A stretch of DNA of 64,000 bases from contig NZ_JAFLNL010000002.1 of NCBI RefSeq assembly GCF_017313785.1, positions 434,001 to 498,000 of the forward strand, read 5' to 3'. Below are positions 28,465 through 38,157 of this stretch, in pieces. The stretch is from Flagellimonas aurea (GTDB lineage Bacteria > Bacteroidota > Bacteroidia > Flavobacteriales > Flavobacteriaceae). The translations under genes were made by a program, and so were the position numbers. The notes below the pieces were generated by a model that was given only the letters and a program-made list of their open reading frames with translations, made no database searches and was not told where the DNA came from. How positions within the stretch are numbered: the first letter of the stretch is position 1; every line of letters starts with the position of its first letter.

Positions 28465-31400
28465 TTAGAACTTTAGGTTTAATCCCAGTGTGAAAGACTT
28501 GGTGAGCGGAAACGCCCCATAATCCTCACCAGGTGTTAAACTATTCGTGGTAATGCTACTGACCTCGGGGTTATAGCCGAGATAATCGGTAATGGTAAAG
28601 AGGTTTGTTCCCGTAACATAGAACCTAAGTTTTTGGATTTTGCTTCCAAAAAGATTGTCGGTCGGCAAGGTGTAGCCCAAGGTCACATTTCTTAAACGTA
28701 TATAAGAACCATCTTCCACTTGAAAAGAGGAGGGCCTGTTATTATTGCCATGGTTTCCGGATTCCCTATCCGCCCTTGGTATGTATCCATTGCCGGGCTC
28801 TGATGGAGACCTCCAACGCTCGTTGAAAACTGCATAGGAATTAAAGTTGGCCTCTCCGTTCTTCATGTGTCTTGAAGTAAGGTTAAGAATCTCGTTACCT
28901 TCAACTCCTTGGATCAAAAAGCTAAAATCGATGTTCTTAAAGGTCAACCTGTTGTTGACGCCCCATGTAAAGTCCGGAAAGTAACTCCCTGTAACTGTTC
29001 TATCATCGGGTGTGATCTCACCATCACCATCAACATCCTTGAACTTGAAGTCTCCAGGTGCCGGATCGGGCGCTTGGGTATCCAACGGAGCATTGTCTAT
29101 TTCTTCTTGAGATTGATAGATACCATCCACTACGTAGCCATAATAACTACCTATGGGATCTCCTACCCGTGTTACGTGCCTTACACCAGCGCTTCCAGAA
29201 GAATAAATCGGTTCATTGCTCTCATTTAGGGAGAGAACTTCATTCTTGTTGGTAGAAAAGTTGATATCCGTGTTCCAAGTGAAGTTATCCCCTACAAAGT
29301 TTTTGGTGCTCAACGCAAGCTCCAAACCTGTATTTTTCACCTCTCCCAAATTCCGCAAAGTTGTCTCGAATCCAGACACTGATGATATGGCCACATTCAG
29401 CAACAGGTCTCTTGTTCTGGTATCGTAATAATCTGCCAAAAGGAATACTCTGTTATTGAAAAGCCCCAACTCAATACCTGCATCAACTTGCTCGGATTTC
29501 TCCCAAGTAAGGTTTGGATTCGGAATTGTGCTCTGTACAAGTCCATTGATTTCGTTTCCTCCAAGGTTATAGTTCTGAGGTGATAATAATCCTACGGCAC
29601 CATAGTTTGGAATCTCAAAATTTCCTGTTTGTCCCCAGCTTACACGAAGTTTAAGTTCAGATATGGTTTCAGAATCAGCTAGAAACTCCTCTTCATTCAT
29701 TCTCCATCCTGCAGAAAAAGAGGGGAAATAACCTGTTTGGTTATTCTTTCCAAATCTGGAAGATTTATCCGATCGGAAAGTTCCTGTAAAAAGATATTTA
29801 TCCTTATAGCTATAGTTTACCCTAAATAGCGATGACAACAAGGACCATTGTTCCTTAACAGATGTTCCACCAAATACTTGCCCTCCACTAACCGTAGGTA
29901 CAAGGTCATCTGGATAATTATTGGCCAATACCTGTTTTAGGGACAGGTTGTCCTTTTGCGCGGTATAACCAATCACCGCATCGATGTAGTGATCACCGAA
30001 TTCCTTGGTCCAGCTCAACGTATTTTCCCAAAGCCAGTTGGTCTCCGTGGAAGAAGAAGCCTGACCATACGGGTTTCCATCAGCATTGTTCCTGTACAAC
30101 AATGTATTAGATCTATAAAAATCTTGGTTGTACAGGTTGATGTACACGCCTCCAAATGTTTTAAAACTCAATCCAGGTAATATGTCGTAGGTCAACGCGA
30201 GGTTTCCCCTAGTCTGAAATTGAAAGATTTGATCATCCACCGCTTTGATAATGGCCAACGGATTACTCGCCGTTGTGGTACCACCGCCCAAATAGGATTG
30301 ATTGTTCAACTGGTTGATGGTTCCATCTGGATTATAAGGGCTGACCGTAGGTGAATGTACTATTCCAGAGTACACGATTCCCGGAGGTGTGGCAAAATAT
30401 GGGGAAGATGCCGGCACCCTCTGATTTTCGGTAACGGTCGGTGCCAATCTTAAGTCCAGGTTTAATTTTTCGGTCAATTGCGAATTTAAGTTCAACAATA
30501 CCGAGTAGCGCTCAAACTTTGCTTTGTCTATAACACCTGTTTGGGAAAAATATCCTGCAGATGCATAAAAGCTGGTCCTGTTTCTTAGTGGTGAGGCATA
30601 GGAGAAATTATAACTCTGTACAACCCCTGTTTTAAATAGAAGGTCTTGCCAATCGGTATCCGTCCCGTCCCAGTTCAAGAACGATTCTGGCAATTCATAG
30701 TTAGCGTTGCCCCTGTCGCCAGGCCCAATAGGGTCGTCTACCGAAGCCCCATCAACTGCCTGAAGATAAGCGTTGTTTCTAGCGTCCCTTGTAAAATCTA
30801 TCAATTCAGGGGCGTTCATCAAATCCAATTTGTTGGCAACGGATTGCATGCTCATGTAAGAATCAAAAGAAAAAACACCTTCTTCCCCATTTGAACCTTT
30901 CTTGGTGGTGATCAAAAGCACTCCATTACCACCTCTAGAACCATAGATGGCAGCCGCACTGGCATCTTTTAGAACCTGAATGGATTCGATATCATTAGGG
31001 TTTAAGGTAGCCAAAGGGTTTATGGTCGGTGGTTGAAACGTGGAACGTCTATTGGCCACACCCCCCAATTGACTTGAAGATGTAAGGTTACGGGAAATTG
31101 GGATTCCATCCACAACGAACAATGGGTCGTTTCCTGCAGATATGGAACCCGAACCTCTCACACGAATGTTCGGTGCAGCTCCTGGTTCACCAGAAACTTC
31201 TTGTACCTGTACCCCTGTTACTTGGCCAATAAGTGCGCTTTCTGGAGTTAGTGCCGGTACTTCTGTAATGGTCTCGGGTGTAATGGAAACTACGGAGCCG
31301 GTCACCTTTTTCTTTGCCAAGGTACCATAACCTACTACCACAACCTCTTCCAAGGCAGCAGCATCCTGCTCCATAGAAATGGTTATAGAGGTTTGCCCGG

Positions 31401-31989
31401 ACACATTTACTTCTTTGGCCTTATAACCGATATAGGTAACTTGGATCACTGTAACTCCTGCGGGCAGGTTAATGGTAAAATTTCCATCAAAGTCAGTGGT
31501 TGTCCCTTCACTTGTGCCTTTGGCTATTATTGTGGCCCCGGCAAGCGGTATTCCCGACTCGTCCAATACCGTTCCTGTGAGATTGGCCTGAGGATTTTCT
31601 GCATTGACCTTGCTCTGTGGGGTTAAGCTTGGTAGTGACTTTCTATTCTTTTTTATGACAATCTGCCTCTCGATTATCTCAAATGACAAGTCGGTTCCCT
31701 TGAATATTTCCTTCAAAAAATCTTGTATGCAAAGGTTCTTCCCGTTTATGGTCACTCTTCGGTCAACATCTACCTCAGAGGCTTCATAAAAGAATTTATA
31801 GCCAGTGGACTCGGTAACGGTCTCGAACACCTCGCCCAACTTGGTTTGGTAAAAGCTCTTCTCTACCTTATCGTATTGAGCACAGGATGCGGCATTTACT
31901 TGGCCGAACATGAAAAGCAAGAAAAATCCGTACAGTAATCTTTTGCCCAGCCTTGGTACAATGGCAGGTTTAGTTTTGGTTTTTTTCAT
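28465..31989 (-). CDS. SusC-like TonB-dependent transporter with STN signalling domain
   Basis: A 1174-residue outer-membrane transporter. After the signal peptide there is an STN domain (about 40-112; LGEVFETVTESTGYKFFYEA), then a carboxypeptidase-regulatory-like domain (about 130-215; GTVLDESGIPLAGATIIAKG), a plug beginning EEVVVVGYGTLAKKKVTGS and a 22-strand barrel ending LGLNLKF. The STN domain is the periplasmic contact for a FecR anti-sigma factor. That pair is encoded immediately upstream, so substrate binding should signal to the ECF sigma factor. The second SusC in the window lacks the STN domain. Confidence 0.96.
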   Translation of the reverse strand: MKKTKTKPAIVPRLGKRLLYGFFLLFMFGQVNAASCAQYDKVEKSFYQTKLGEVFETVTESTGYKFFYEASEVDVDRRVTINGKNLCIQDFLKEIFKGTDLSFEIIERQIVIKKNRKSLPSLTPQSKVNAENPQANLTGTVLDESGIPLAGATIIAKGTSEGTTTDFDGNFTINLPAGVTVIQVTYIGYKAKEVNVSGQTSITISMEQDAAALEEVVVVGYGTLAKKKVTGSVVSITPETITEVPALTPESALIGQVTGVQVQEVSGEPGAAPNIRVRGSGSISAGNDPLFVVDGIPISRNLTSSSQLGGVANRRSTFQPPTINPLATLNPNDIESIQVLKDASAAAIYGSRGGNGVLLITTKKGSNGEEGVFSFDSYMSMQSVANKLDLMNAPELIDFTRDARNNAYLQAVDGASVDDPIGPGDRGNANYELPESFLNWDGTDTDWQDLLFKTGVVQSYNFSYASPLRNRTSFYASAGYFSQTGVIDKAKFERYSVLLNLNSQLTEKLNLDLRLAPTVTENQRVPASSPYFATPPGIVYSGIVHSPTVSPYNPDGTINQLNNQSYLGGGTTTASNPLAIIKAVDDQIFQFQTRGNLALTYDILPGLSFKTFGGVYINLYNQDFYRSNTLLYRNNADGNPYGQASSSTETNWLWENTLSWTKEFGDHYIDAVIGYTAQKDNLSLKQVLANNYPDDLVPTVSGGQVFGGTSVKEQWSLLSSLFRVNYSYKDKYLFTGTFRSDKSSRFGKNNQTGYFPSFSAGWRMNEEEFLADSETISELKLRVSWGQTGNFEIPNYGAVGLLSPQNYNLGGNEINGLVQSTIPNPNLTWEKSEQVDAGIELGLFNNRVFLLADYYDTRTRDLLLNVAISSVSGFETTLRNLGEVKNTGLELALSTKNFVGDNFTWNTDINFSTNKNEVLSLNESNEPIYSSGSAGVRHVTRVGDPIGSYYGYVVDGIYQSQEEIDNAPLDTQAPDPAPGDFKFKDVDGDGEITPDDRTVTGSYFPDFTWGVNNRLTFKNIDFSFLIQGVEGNEILNLTSRHMKNGEANFNSYAVFNERWRSPSEPGNGYIPRADRESGNHGNNNRPSSFQVEDGSYIRLRNVTLGYTLPTDNLFGSKIQKLRFYVTGTNLFTITDYLGYNPEVSSITTNSLTPGEDYGAFPLTKSFTLGLNLKF

Positions 31990-32052
31990 AATTGAAAAGT
32001 CTAGTTAGTTAGTAATTGTTTTTTGGTTTAATTGGTTTTCACATCATAGGCA

Positions 32053-33231
32053 CTACTGTTTATTAGGATTTTTAATTGTTATTACATTATCGTTCTTGTC
32101 ATAACTAAAGTGGGTATGGGCTTGTATGGTTCTCAGCACATGGTCTATGTTTTCTTCATCGAACATTCCCGTGAACCTCCGCTCATCCAACTCCTTGTAT
32201 GTATTGTGAATTTTTATATTGTATTGGCGCTGTAGCCTTTTTATGATCTGTACCATGGATTCATTTTCAAACGCCAAAATTCCTTTGGTCCATGATATAT
32301 ATGGGGCAACATCAACATCTTCGACCCTGAAATCCGTATCGCCTCCAACAACACTGGTTGCCTTTTGCGAAGGTTTGAGCATTTGTATATCCCTTGAACT
32401 TAAGTTGGCTGGATTTCCCACACCTACGGAACCTTCTACCAGAACTACTTCTGCCGGGCCATCCTCTTCGTATGCGGAAACATTGAAAACAGTCCCAAAT
32501 ACTTGGGTATACATGTCCTTCGTTTTTACGATGAATGGTTTTTGTGGATTTTTGGCGACTTCAAAAAATGCCTCGCCTTTTAGTTTCACCTCTCTGGTAT
32601 CGGCACCCTCAAAGCTTGATGGATAAGTGATACTGGATCCTGAATTGAGCATTACAACGGAACCATCTTGCAGGGTTATGGATAAATTTTTTCCAAATGG
32701 CACCTTGATCGTATTATTACTCACCTTATCCTTCTTTCCTTTTTCTTGCTTTTGGGACAGCATACCTTTGACCATAGATACCACCGTGCCCCCATTTTTA
32801 CTCTGTATGGTGGCATCGGATTCAGGGTCAATGGTAAGTACTTCCCCATTATCCAATTGTAGTGTTATTTGGTCTGGATCTACTTCCAGTGGAATATCCA
32901 TTACTGTTCCTTGGTTCAACAAGAAGAACAGGGAGGAACCAACAGTGATCATTATTACGGCAGCATACTTCCAAATATGGTTTTGAGCGTATAAGGACCT
33001 AACCTTCAAACTTTCCTTTTTCTTGATCGTATGCAGGAAGTTTTCAAAAGCTTCTTCAGTCTGCCAAGATTTATCCTCGTAGTTGACCAAAAAATCTGCT
33101 TGTACTAATTTTTGAAAAATCTCTTTATTGTTTCCTTTCTTTACCCATTCATATAAAATGGCCAATTCTTCTTGGGAAGCTTCTTGGTTGATATACCTGG
33201 TAATTATTCTTCTGATATCAATTTTGGTCAT
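32053..33231 (-). CDS. FecR-type anti-sigma factor
   Basis: 392 residues. The N-terminal cytoplasmic helical domain (IDIRRIITRYINQEASQEELAILYEW region) is of the type that holds the sigma factor, and one membrane helix follows (YAAVIMITVGSSLFFLL, about 89-105). Next come the periplasmic FecR domain (VPFGKNLSITLQDGSVVMLN, FFEVAKNPQKPFIVKT) and a C-terminal STN-like DUF4974 domain (ENESMVQIIKRLQRQYNIKI). It relays the state of the adjacent SusC STN domain to the sigma factor. It sits between the sigma gene (160 bp) and susC (63 bp). Confidence 0.95.
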   Translation of the reverse strand: MTKIDIRRIITRYINQEASQEELAILYEWVKKGNNKEIFQKLVQADFLVNYEDKSWQTEEAFENFLHTIKKKESLKVRSLYAQNHIWKYAAVIMITVGSSLFFLLNQGTVMDIPLEVDPDQITLQLDNGEVLTIDPESDATIQSKNGGTVVSMVKGMLSQKQEKGKKDKVSNNTIKVPFGKNLSITLQDGSVVMLNSGSSITYPSSFEGADTREVKLKGEAFFEVAKNPQKPFIVKTKDMYTQVFGTVFNVSAYEEDGPAEVVLVEGSVGVGNPANLSSRDIQMLKPSQKATSVVGGDTDFRVEDVDVAPYISWTKGILAFENESMVQIIKRLQRQYNIKIHNTYKELDERRFTGMFDEENIDHVLRTIQAHTHFSYDKNDNVITIKNPNKQ

Positions 33232-33390
33232 TTGAAAAATATTGTCACTTTTAAAAGAGACGCAACTTTTTCAAAAAACCCTTACATAAATTTATTTTTT
33301 TAACATTTTAGATATGAAGTAACCTGCTATCTTGAAGAATTGTTAGATAACAGATGTTACATGCCGAGCATATTCTGGGCAGGGAAAGTC

Positions 33391-33945
33391 TTATAAAAAT
33401 GAGGTGAGTTGTGCTCTCAAGCGTTTCATGGCCTTAGCCATATGTACTTCTACCGTTTTAATTGAAATATGCAGCTGCTCGGAAATTTCCCTATACTTGA
33501 GTCCTTCCTTTTTACTCATTATAAAGACTTTTTTGCACTGCTCGGGCAGATTATCTATCTCCATCTCAACTTTTTTGAGCCGTTCTTCAAAAAGGGATGT
33601 ATCAGCATCGACCAGTTCTAAATAGGCTTCTTGTTTAAGGTTTTCGAGCAATTCAAATTCTTTTTTCTTTTTTCTTTGGGAATCAATGAACAGATTATAA
33701 GCTACCTTGAAGAGGTATCTTTTCAGCTTATCTTTGGAAACGGAAAGTTTTTTTCTGTTCTCCCAAATTTTAATGAAGGTTTGCTGTGCTATATCTTCCG
33801 CAATCTTTGGATTCCCGGAAATCGCTGTCATATAATTACAAAGCTCCCCATGGTACAATTTAAAAAGGTGACCATAGGCCTCTTTGCAGCCATTCTTTAA
33901 CTGCGCAATTAGGTAAGATTCATTTTTGAAATTGTCCTGGTCCAT
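33391..33945 (-). CDS. ECF RNA polymerase sigma factor
   Basis: About 184 residues. Sigma-2 is at roughly 20-90 (KIAEDIAQQTFIKIWENRKKL) and sigma-4 is at the C terminus (KKEGLKYREISEQLHISIKT), a helix-turn-helix. The ATG at 33945 is preferred because GAGAGG lies 6 nt upstream. A longer in-frame reading from 33978 adds 11 residues without similarity. It is expected to direct transcription of the SusC/SusD genes when released by FecR. I could not identify its promoter motif in the short gaps. Confidence 0.94.
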   Translation of the reverse strand: MDQDNFKNESYLIAQLKNGCKEAYGHLFKLYHGELCNYMTAISGNPKIAEDIAQQTFIKIWENRKKLSVSKDKLKRYLFKVAYNLFIDSQRKKKKEFELLENLKQEAYLELVDADTSLFEERLKKVEMEIDNLPEQCKKVFIMSKKEGLKYREISEQLHISIKTVEVHMAKAMKRLRAQLTSFL

Positions 33946-34358
33946 TTTTTCGCCTCTCATTTTAATGTGGAAAAGCAAAAAAGAATCAACATAAACTTAG
34001 TTATATGCCTTTTCTATTTCTCCACAAAAACGCTACTGGTCAAACTAAAGCAAGTAGCGAATACCTTAAACGCGAAAGTGCCATATGATGGAAACCTCCC
34101 AAAAGAGGTCTTCTCTATAAAAGAAGAGTTGTTTTACCTTTTGTATTTAGTAAAAAGCCAATTGAAATTGCACCAAAAAACGTTAACAAATTATAAAAAA
34201 ATCTTTAAATAGTTCTACTACTACAGATTTTTTTTGATATGGGAATGAATTTGGCCACTATGCCAAGCCTTTATATATGTACGTTTTATAAGGTGAATAC
34301 AGTAAAATACCATATTCACCTTATACAGGTGTTGCGCTCAATCGGTTATCTGAATATC
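33946..34358. other. Intergenic region between sigma factor gene and GH78 gene
   Basis: 413 bp of AT-rich DNA with no convincing reading frame. It should hold the sigma factor promoter. Apart from the long inverted repeat at 34287-34325, I see no element I can name. Confidence 0.6.
34287..34325. repeat. Perfect 13-bp inverted repeat downstream of the GH78 gene
   Basis: TATAAGGTGAATA (34287-34299) and its exact reverse complement (34313-34325) are separated by 13 nt. It starts 33 bp after the GH78 stop on the minus strand. It would form a strong RNA hairpin at the 3' end of that transcript. No T-run follows in either direction, so it may stabilise the mRNA end or be a protein site rather than a classical terminator. 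Confidence 0.7.
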
Positions 34359-37300
34359 CTAAAGAGTCTTGACTTTTACAGTCCCATCCTTCAAATTAAA
34401 CTCAAATGTACCGGAACTAAGCTCATAGGTGCCAACTTTGATTCCATTGCGCTGCCCTATTCCTTTAAATTCAACACCTTTGATCGGTTCAAAGGAATCT
34501 TCTCCCTCTATTCCCATTGGCAAATAAAGAGTCGATGCAGTATTGGCAGGTACAGTACAACGATATGACTGCATATTGCCTTGACCATCAGATGTCCAAC
34601 CACTAACTATTTTTCCGTAGTTGGATTGATAACTTCCGGACAATGACTCAAAGGTACCTGCTACTTGTGGCTGTAAAACAAAATGCTTGTAACCAGCCTC
34701 CCCTTTTTGATGATCGGTGGTGATACCCAATTGAAACTCGTACATCCATTGGCCAACAGCACCCAGAGCAAAATGGTTAAAGGAATTCATTCGGTTTTCG
34801 TTATTTTCCTTGAAAGCTGCCTTAAACCCGTTCCAACGCTCCCAAATAGAGGTTGCTCCTTTAGTAACGGGATACAACCAAGAAGTGTAATCTGTACTTG
34901 AAAACAATTTATATGCTTCATCAACCTTGCCTCCCCTGCTCAATGATGGCAATATATTCGGTGTCCCGGAAAAGCCGGTGGTCATGGTATAGGGTAAAAA
35001 ATCTTCGGTTACTTGTTCGCTATTCATACCAAAACCACCTAGGGTGCCTTCCCTCATGGGATAGGTTACCCTAGTTCCATCAGGCTTTGTATTACTGGTG
35101 GAAGGCTCTTTTACCAGTTCTGCCAAATAGGCTTCAGCCTTTAGTTTATTTTTCTCACTGAAAACGTTGAAATTAAGCGGGGTGGCATACGACGATTGGG
35201 AATGCACTATCAATCCCTCTAGGTTTTTGGTTCTTCCAGATTCAGGATCGACAAAAAATTGGTTCCATTCTTCTTTTGCTTTTTGATGCCTGTCGCGTAA
35301 TGTACCGGCATACTCGGTTTCCCCTATGGCATCGGCCATTATGGCCGTAACCTCCATCATATAAATGTAAATGGCATTGTTTACCAACTCGGGCGGCGTA
35401 TTGTTGTCCATGGCCAGCCAATCGGCCAATCCATCGGTTTTGGAGGATAAATACGTATACTCCCCATTAAAATCATAATGATCCATCCCATCCAACCAAA
35501 GTCGCATGGTTTCCATGTTTTCTGCTATGACCTTGGTATCCCCGTACTGTTTGTATAATTGCCAAGGCACCATACAAACAGCTGCGGCCCATGTTGTTCC
35601 ATTGGCAAAGCTCGTATCATCAGTCATGTTGTAGGTGGGTACCGTACTTCCGATTCCTCCTGGGGCCTCCGTTTCACTACCAACACCTTGGTCGTCTCTC
35701 AGGGCAACCATCCATTGCCTAAAAAAATTGTATGTATCGGAATTATAGGTTCCCGTTCTTGTATAGGCCTGTGCATCTCCCGTCCAACCCATACGCTCGT
35801 TTCGTTGTGGGCAATCGGTGGGCAATGTGAAGAAATTCCCCAATTGACTACGCTGTATATTTTTAAAGAGTTGATTGGCCAATTCTCCGGTGGCTCCATC
35901 CGTAGTAGTGGCCACATAGGTCCCCGAAGGTAGCTCATCCGAAGATAGCGATAGTCCCATTACGTTTTCCAATGGCAATGGCCCTGTATGATTGGGCAAA
36001 GTGACCTGAACGTATTGGTAGCCCCTAAAAGTTGTTTTTGGTTGAATGACTACTTGACCATCATCTTTGGCTATATAAAAATCGGTTGCCATTGCAGCTC
36101 TATAATTCTCTGTGAGGATACGTCCTGCAATGCCCTTACCATTTTTATACCCATACCTATCAATGTACTGAGGTTCATCCCCTTCTAGTCCAGGGTAAAC
36201 TTGTTCCCCATACCTCAATATGACGGTATCCCCTTTTTTGAGCCATCCTTGGGGAACGGTAATGGAGGGAACGCCCACCATGTTGACCCCCATGTTGTAA
36301 GTGTATGTCCTTTCATCTTCACTATGCACTTCCATCACCTCGGTCGCCTGAAGGTTTTCCACAACACGTACAGGTCGGTCGTAGCGGGACACGATTTCAA
36401 AATCTATCCAATCCCTTGATTGTACTTCTTCGGCGTTGGACCATTTTGAATCATCATATGCCGTGGTGGCCCAGCCATTTATTTTACCATCAACCGCAAT
36501 GTGTTCTTCTTTGAGGGCATTGTAGCGTTCCCCTTGAAAAAAACTTCCGTATTCCACTGGACCTTCGGTAAATATTTTCCAAGTATCTGGGTCAGTAACC
36601 ACAGTTTGTTCACTCCCATCCTCATAAGTGATGACCAATTTGGCCAACAAAGCTTCGGTATCTCCAAAAAAATTGAAGTTTGTAGGTGTATAGGTCATAT
36701 AACCTGTGTACCAGCCAGGAAAAACCAATGCTCCAATCACATTTTTCCCTTGATTGATGTTTTTGGTGACATCATAGGCGTAGTACCCCAAGGTTTCCCG
36801 AAACTGGGTAGCACCAGGTGCAAACCAATCTTCACCAATTCGATTACCATTGATATATACCTCGTTGGAACCCATTGAAGTAACATACAGTTTTGCCTTG
36901 GCGATATTCTTATTCCCTGTATTAAATTCTGAGCGCAACATGGTCGCGGAGCCATGACTTGGATCTGCATATTGAATCAAGGTTGTGTCAGTAGTATTAC
37001 CAAGTTCGATGATGCCGTCTTGATTAAAGGAAACACCTTCAAAGTCTTCGAATATGGCATAAGTAGCCCCTACACCTTTTCCAAAGACCTCATTATTGTT
37101 TGGGTCGCTTTTTCCAGCATTCAAAATTTTGTAATCCTTAAAGATTGCCTTTGTGCCCGGTTCTGTGGCAAAACCAATTGAATTTATATGGGGATATGTC
37201 AAAAAGTTTCCGCCACCGACACCTGTAACGGAAAAACCTACTTCCCTAAATTGAGGAGGTATGGGATTATTGGGGTCTTCAGGTTCCAAAAGCAGCATTT

Positions 37301-38129
37301 CCCCATTAATTTTGATTACAATATTGCTGGCATTAACTCCGATTTTGAGTTTGTTCATTTGGGATTTGTTGTCCGGTGTAATCAATGCATTAATATTGGT
37401 TTGAGGGTAGTTGGCCTTGGAAATGGTCATATAAGGTTCCTTGGCCGAATCGTCCTTATCAAAACCAACGCGATAAATGTTCAAGAGTGCACCCTTGGAA
37501 CTGCCCACCCCTGAAATATCAATTTCCAATCGGAGGTAATTTTCACCTCCCATGTTATTGATGTTCTGAAACTTATCATTGAACCTAAAATCATTGGCAC
37601 CAATGATAAGAGACGCTGTATTCCCTTCCACAATCTGAAAGTCAGTTTCTATATCAAAGAGCAATGCGGACGTGGCGTCCAAGGTCATAGTATTGGTGCC
37701 GATAAATCGAGCGCCTTCCCAAGCGGATATTTCAGGATTCATCAACCCGGTTTCAAAACTGGATTCTTGATTATAGGTTTTCCCTTCGGCATCCCAAACG
37801 GTTAAATCCCAAGTATAGGCCGTCTCTGGCTCCAAAGGTTCCCCTTTGTAAGAGATGTTATTGGAAATACCGCTCTCGACCCTTCCACTATCCCAAACTT
37901 GGTTGCCATCGGATTTGGAAACTTTTATTTGATAGACTTTTTGTTGTTGTCCTACCACTTCGGATTTCATCTGCCACCCAAACAAGGGGTTTTCATCTTC
38001 AACGGCCATGGGGATTGCAGCATAACCTACTTTTAATCCATGTATCTCGGTGTTTGGTTCACCGCACGAAACGACTATAAAAAGACAGCCCCATAAAAAG
38101 GCGGTCATTGTTCTTGGAAAGAAATTCAT
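34359..38129 (-). CDS. GH78 alpha-L-rhamnosidase, lipoprotein
   Basis: 1256 residues with a lipobox Cys at 22 (IVVSCGEP). An Ig-like domain (about 30-130) is followed by a long insert (about 140-350; ATSALLFDIETDFQIVEG, resembling a carbohydrate-binding jelly roll). Then come the GH78 N-terminal beta domains and an (alpha/alpha)6 barrel containing TDCPQRNERMGWTGDAQ (about 765-785) with catalytic acid residues, and a later GATSIWERWNGF (about 1095) with the second catalytic Glu. It releases terminal alpha-L-rhamnose. The insert makes it longer than many family members (about 900-1000). It lies 28 bp downstream of the carboxylesterase gene and is probably cotranscribed with it. Confidence 0.96.
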   Translation of the reverse strand: MNFFPRTMTAFLWGCLFIVVSCGEPNTEIHGLKVGYAAIPMAVEDENPLFGWQMKSEVVGQQQKVYQIKVSKSDGNQVWDSGRVESGISNNISYKGEPLEPETAYTWDLTVWDAEGKTYNQESSFETGLMNPEISAWEGARFIGTNTMTLDATSALLFDIETDFQIVEGNTASLIIGANDFRFNDKFQNINNMGGENYLRLEIDISGVGSSKGALLNIYRVGFDKDDSAKEPYMTISKANYPQTNINALITPDNKSQMNKLKIGVNASNIVIKINGEMLLLEPEDPNNPIPPQFREVGFSVTGVGGGNFLTYPHINSIGFATEPGTKAIFKDYKILNAGKSDPNNNEVFGKGVGATYAIFEDFEGVSFNQDGIIELGNTTDTTLIQYADPSHGSATMLRSEFNTGNKNIAKAKLYVTSMGSNEVYINGNRIGEDWFAPGATQFRETLGYYAYDVTKNINQGKNVIGALVFPGWYTGYMTYTPTNFNFFGDTEALLAKLVITYEDGSEQTVVTDPDTWKIFTEGPVEYGSFFQGERYNALKEEHIAVDGKINGWATTAYDDSKWSNAEEVQSRDWIDFEIVSRYDRPVRVVENLQATEVMEVHSEDERTYTYNMGVNMVGVPSITVPQGWLKKGDTVILRYGEQVYPGLEGDEPQYIDRYGYKNGKGIAGRILTENYRAAMATDFYIAKDDGQVVIQPKTTFRGYQYVQVTLPNHTGPLPLENVMGLSLSSDELPSGTYVATTTDGATGELANQLFKNIQRSQLGNFFTLPTDCPQRNERMGWTGDAQAYTRTGTYNSDTYNFFRQWMVALRDDQGVGSETEAPGGIGSTVPTYNMTDDTSFANGTTWAAAVCMVPWQLYKQYGDTKVIAENMETMRLWLDGMDHYDFNGEYTYLSSKTDGLADWLAMDNNTPPELVNNAIYIYMMEVTAIMADAIGETEYAGTLRDRHQKAKEEWNQFFVDPESGRTKNLEGLIVHSQSSYATPLNFNVFSEKNKLKAEAYLAELVKEPSTSNTKPDGTRVTYPMREGTLGGFGMNSEQVTEDFLPYTMTTGFSGTPNILPSLSRGGKVDEAYKLFSSTDYTSWLYPVTKGATSIWERWNGFKAAFKENNENRMNSFNHFALGAVGQWMYEFQLGITTDHQKGEAGYKHFVLQPQVAGTFESLSGSYQSNYGKIVSGWTSDGQGNMQSYRCTVPANTASTLYLPMGIEGEDSFEPIKGVEFKGIGQRNGIKVGTYELSSGTFEFNLKDGTVKVKTL

Positions 38130-38157
38130 TGTTTAGTTTTTATGTGAGGGAGCTCGA

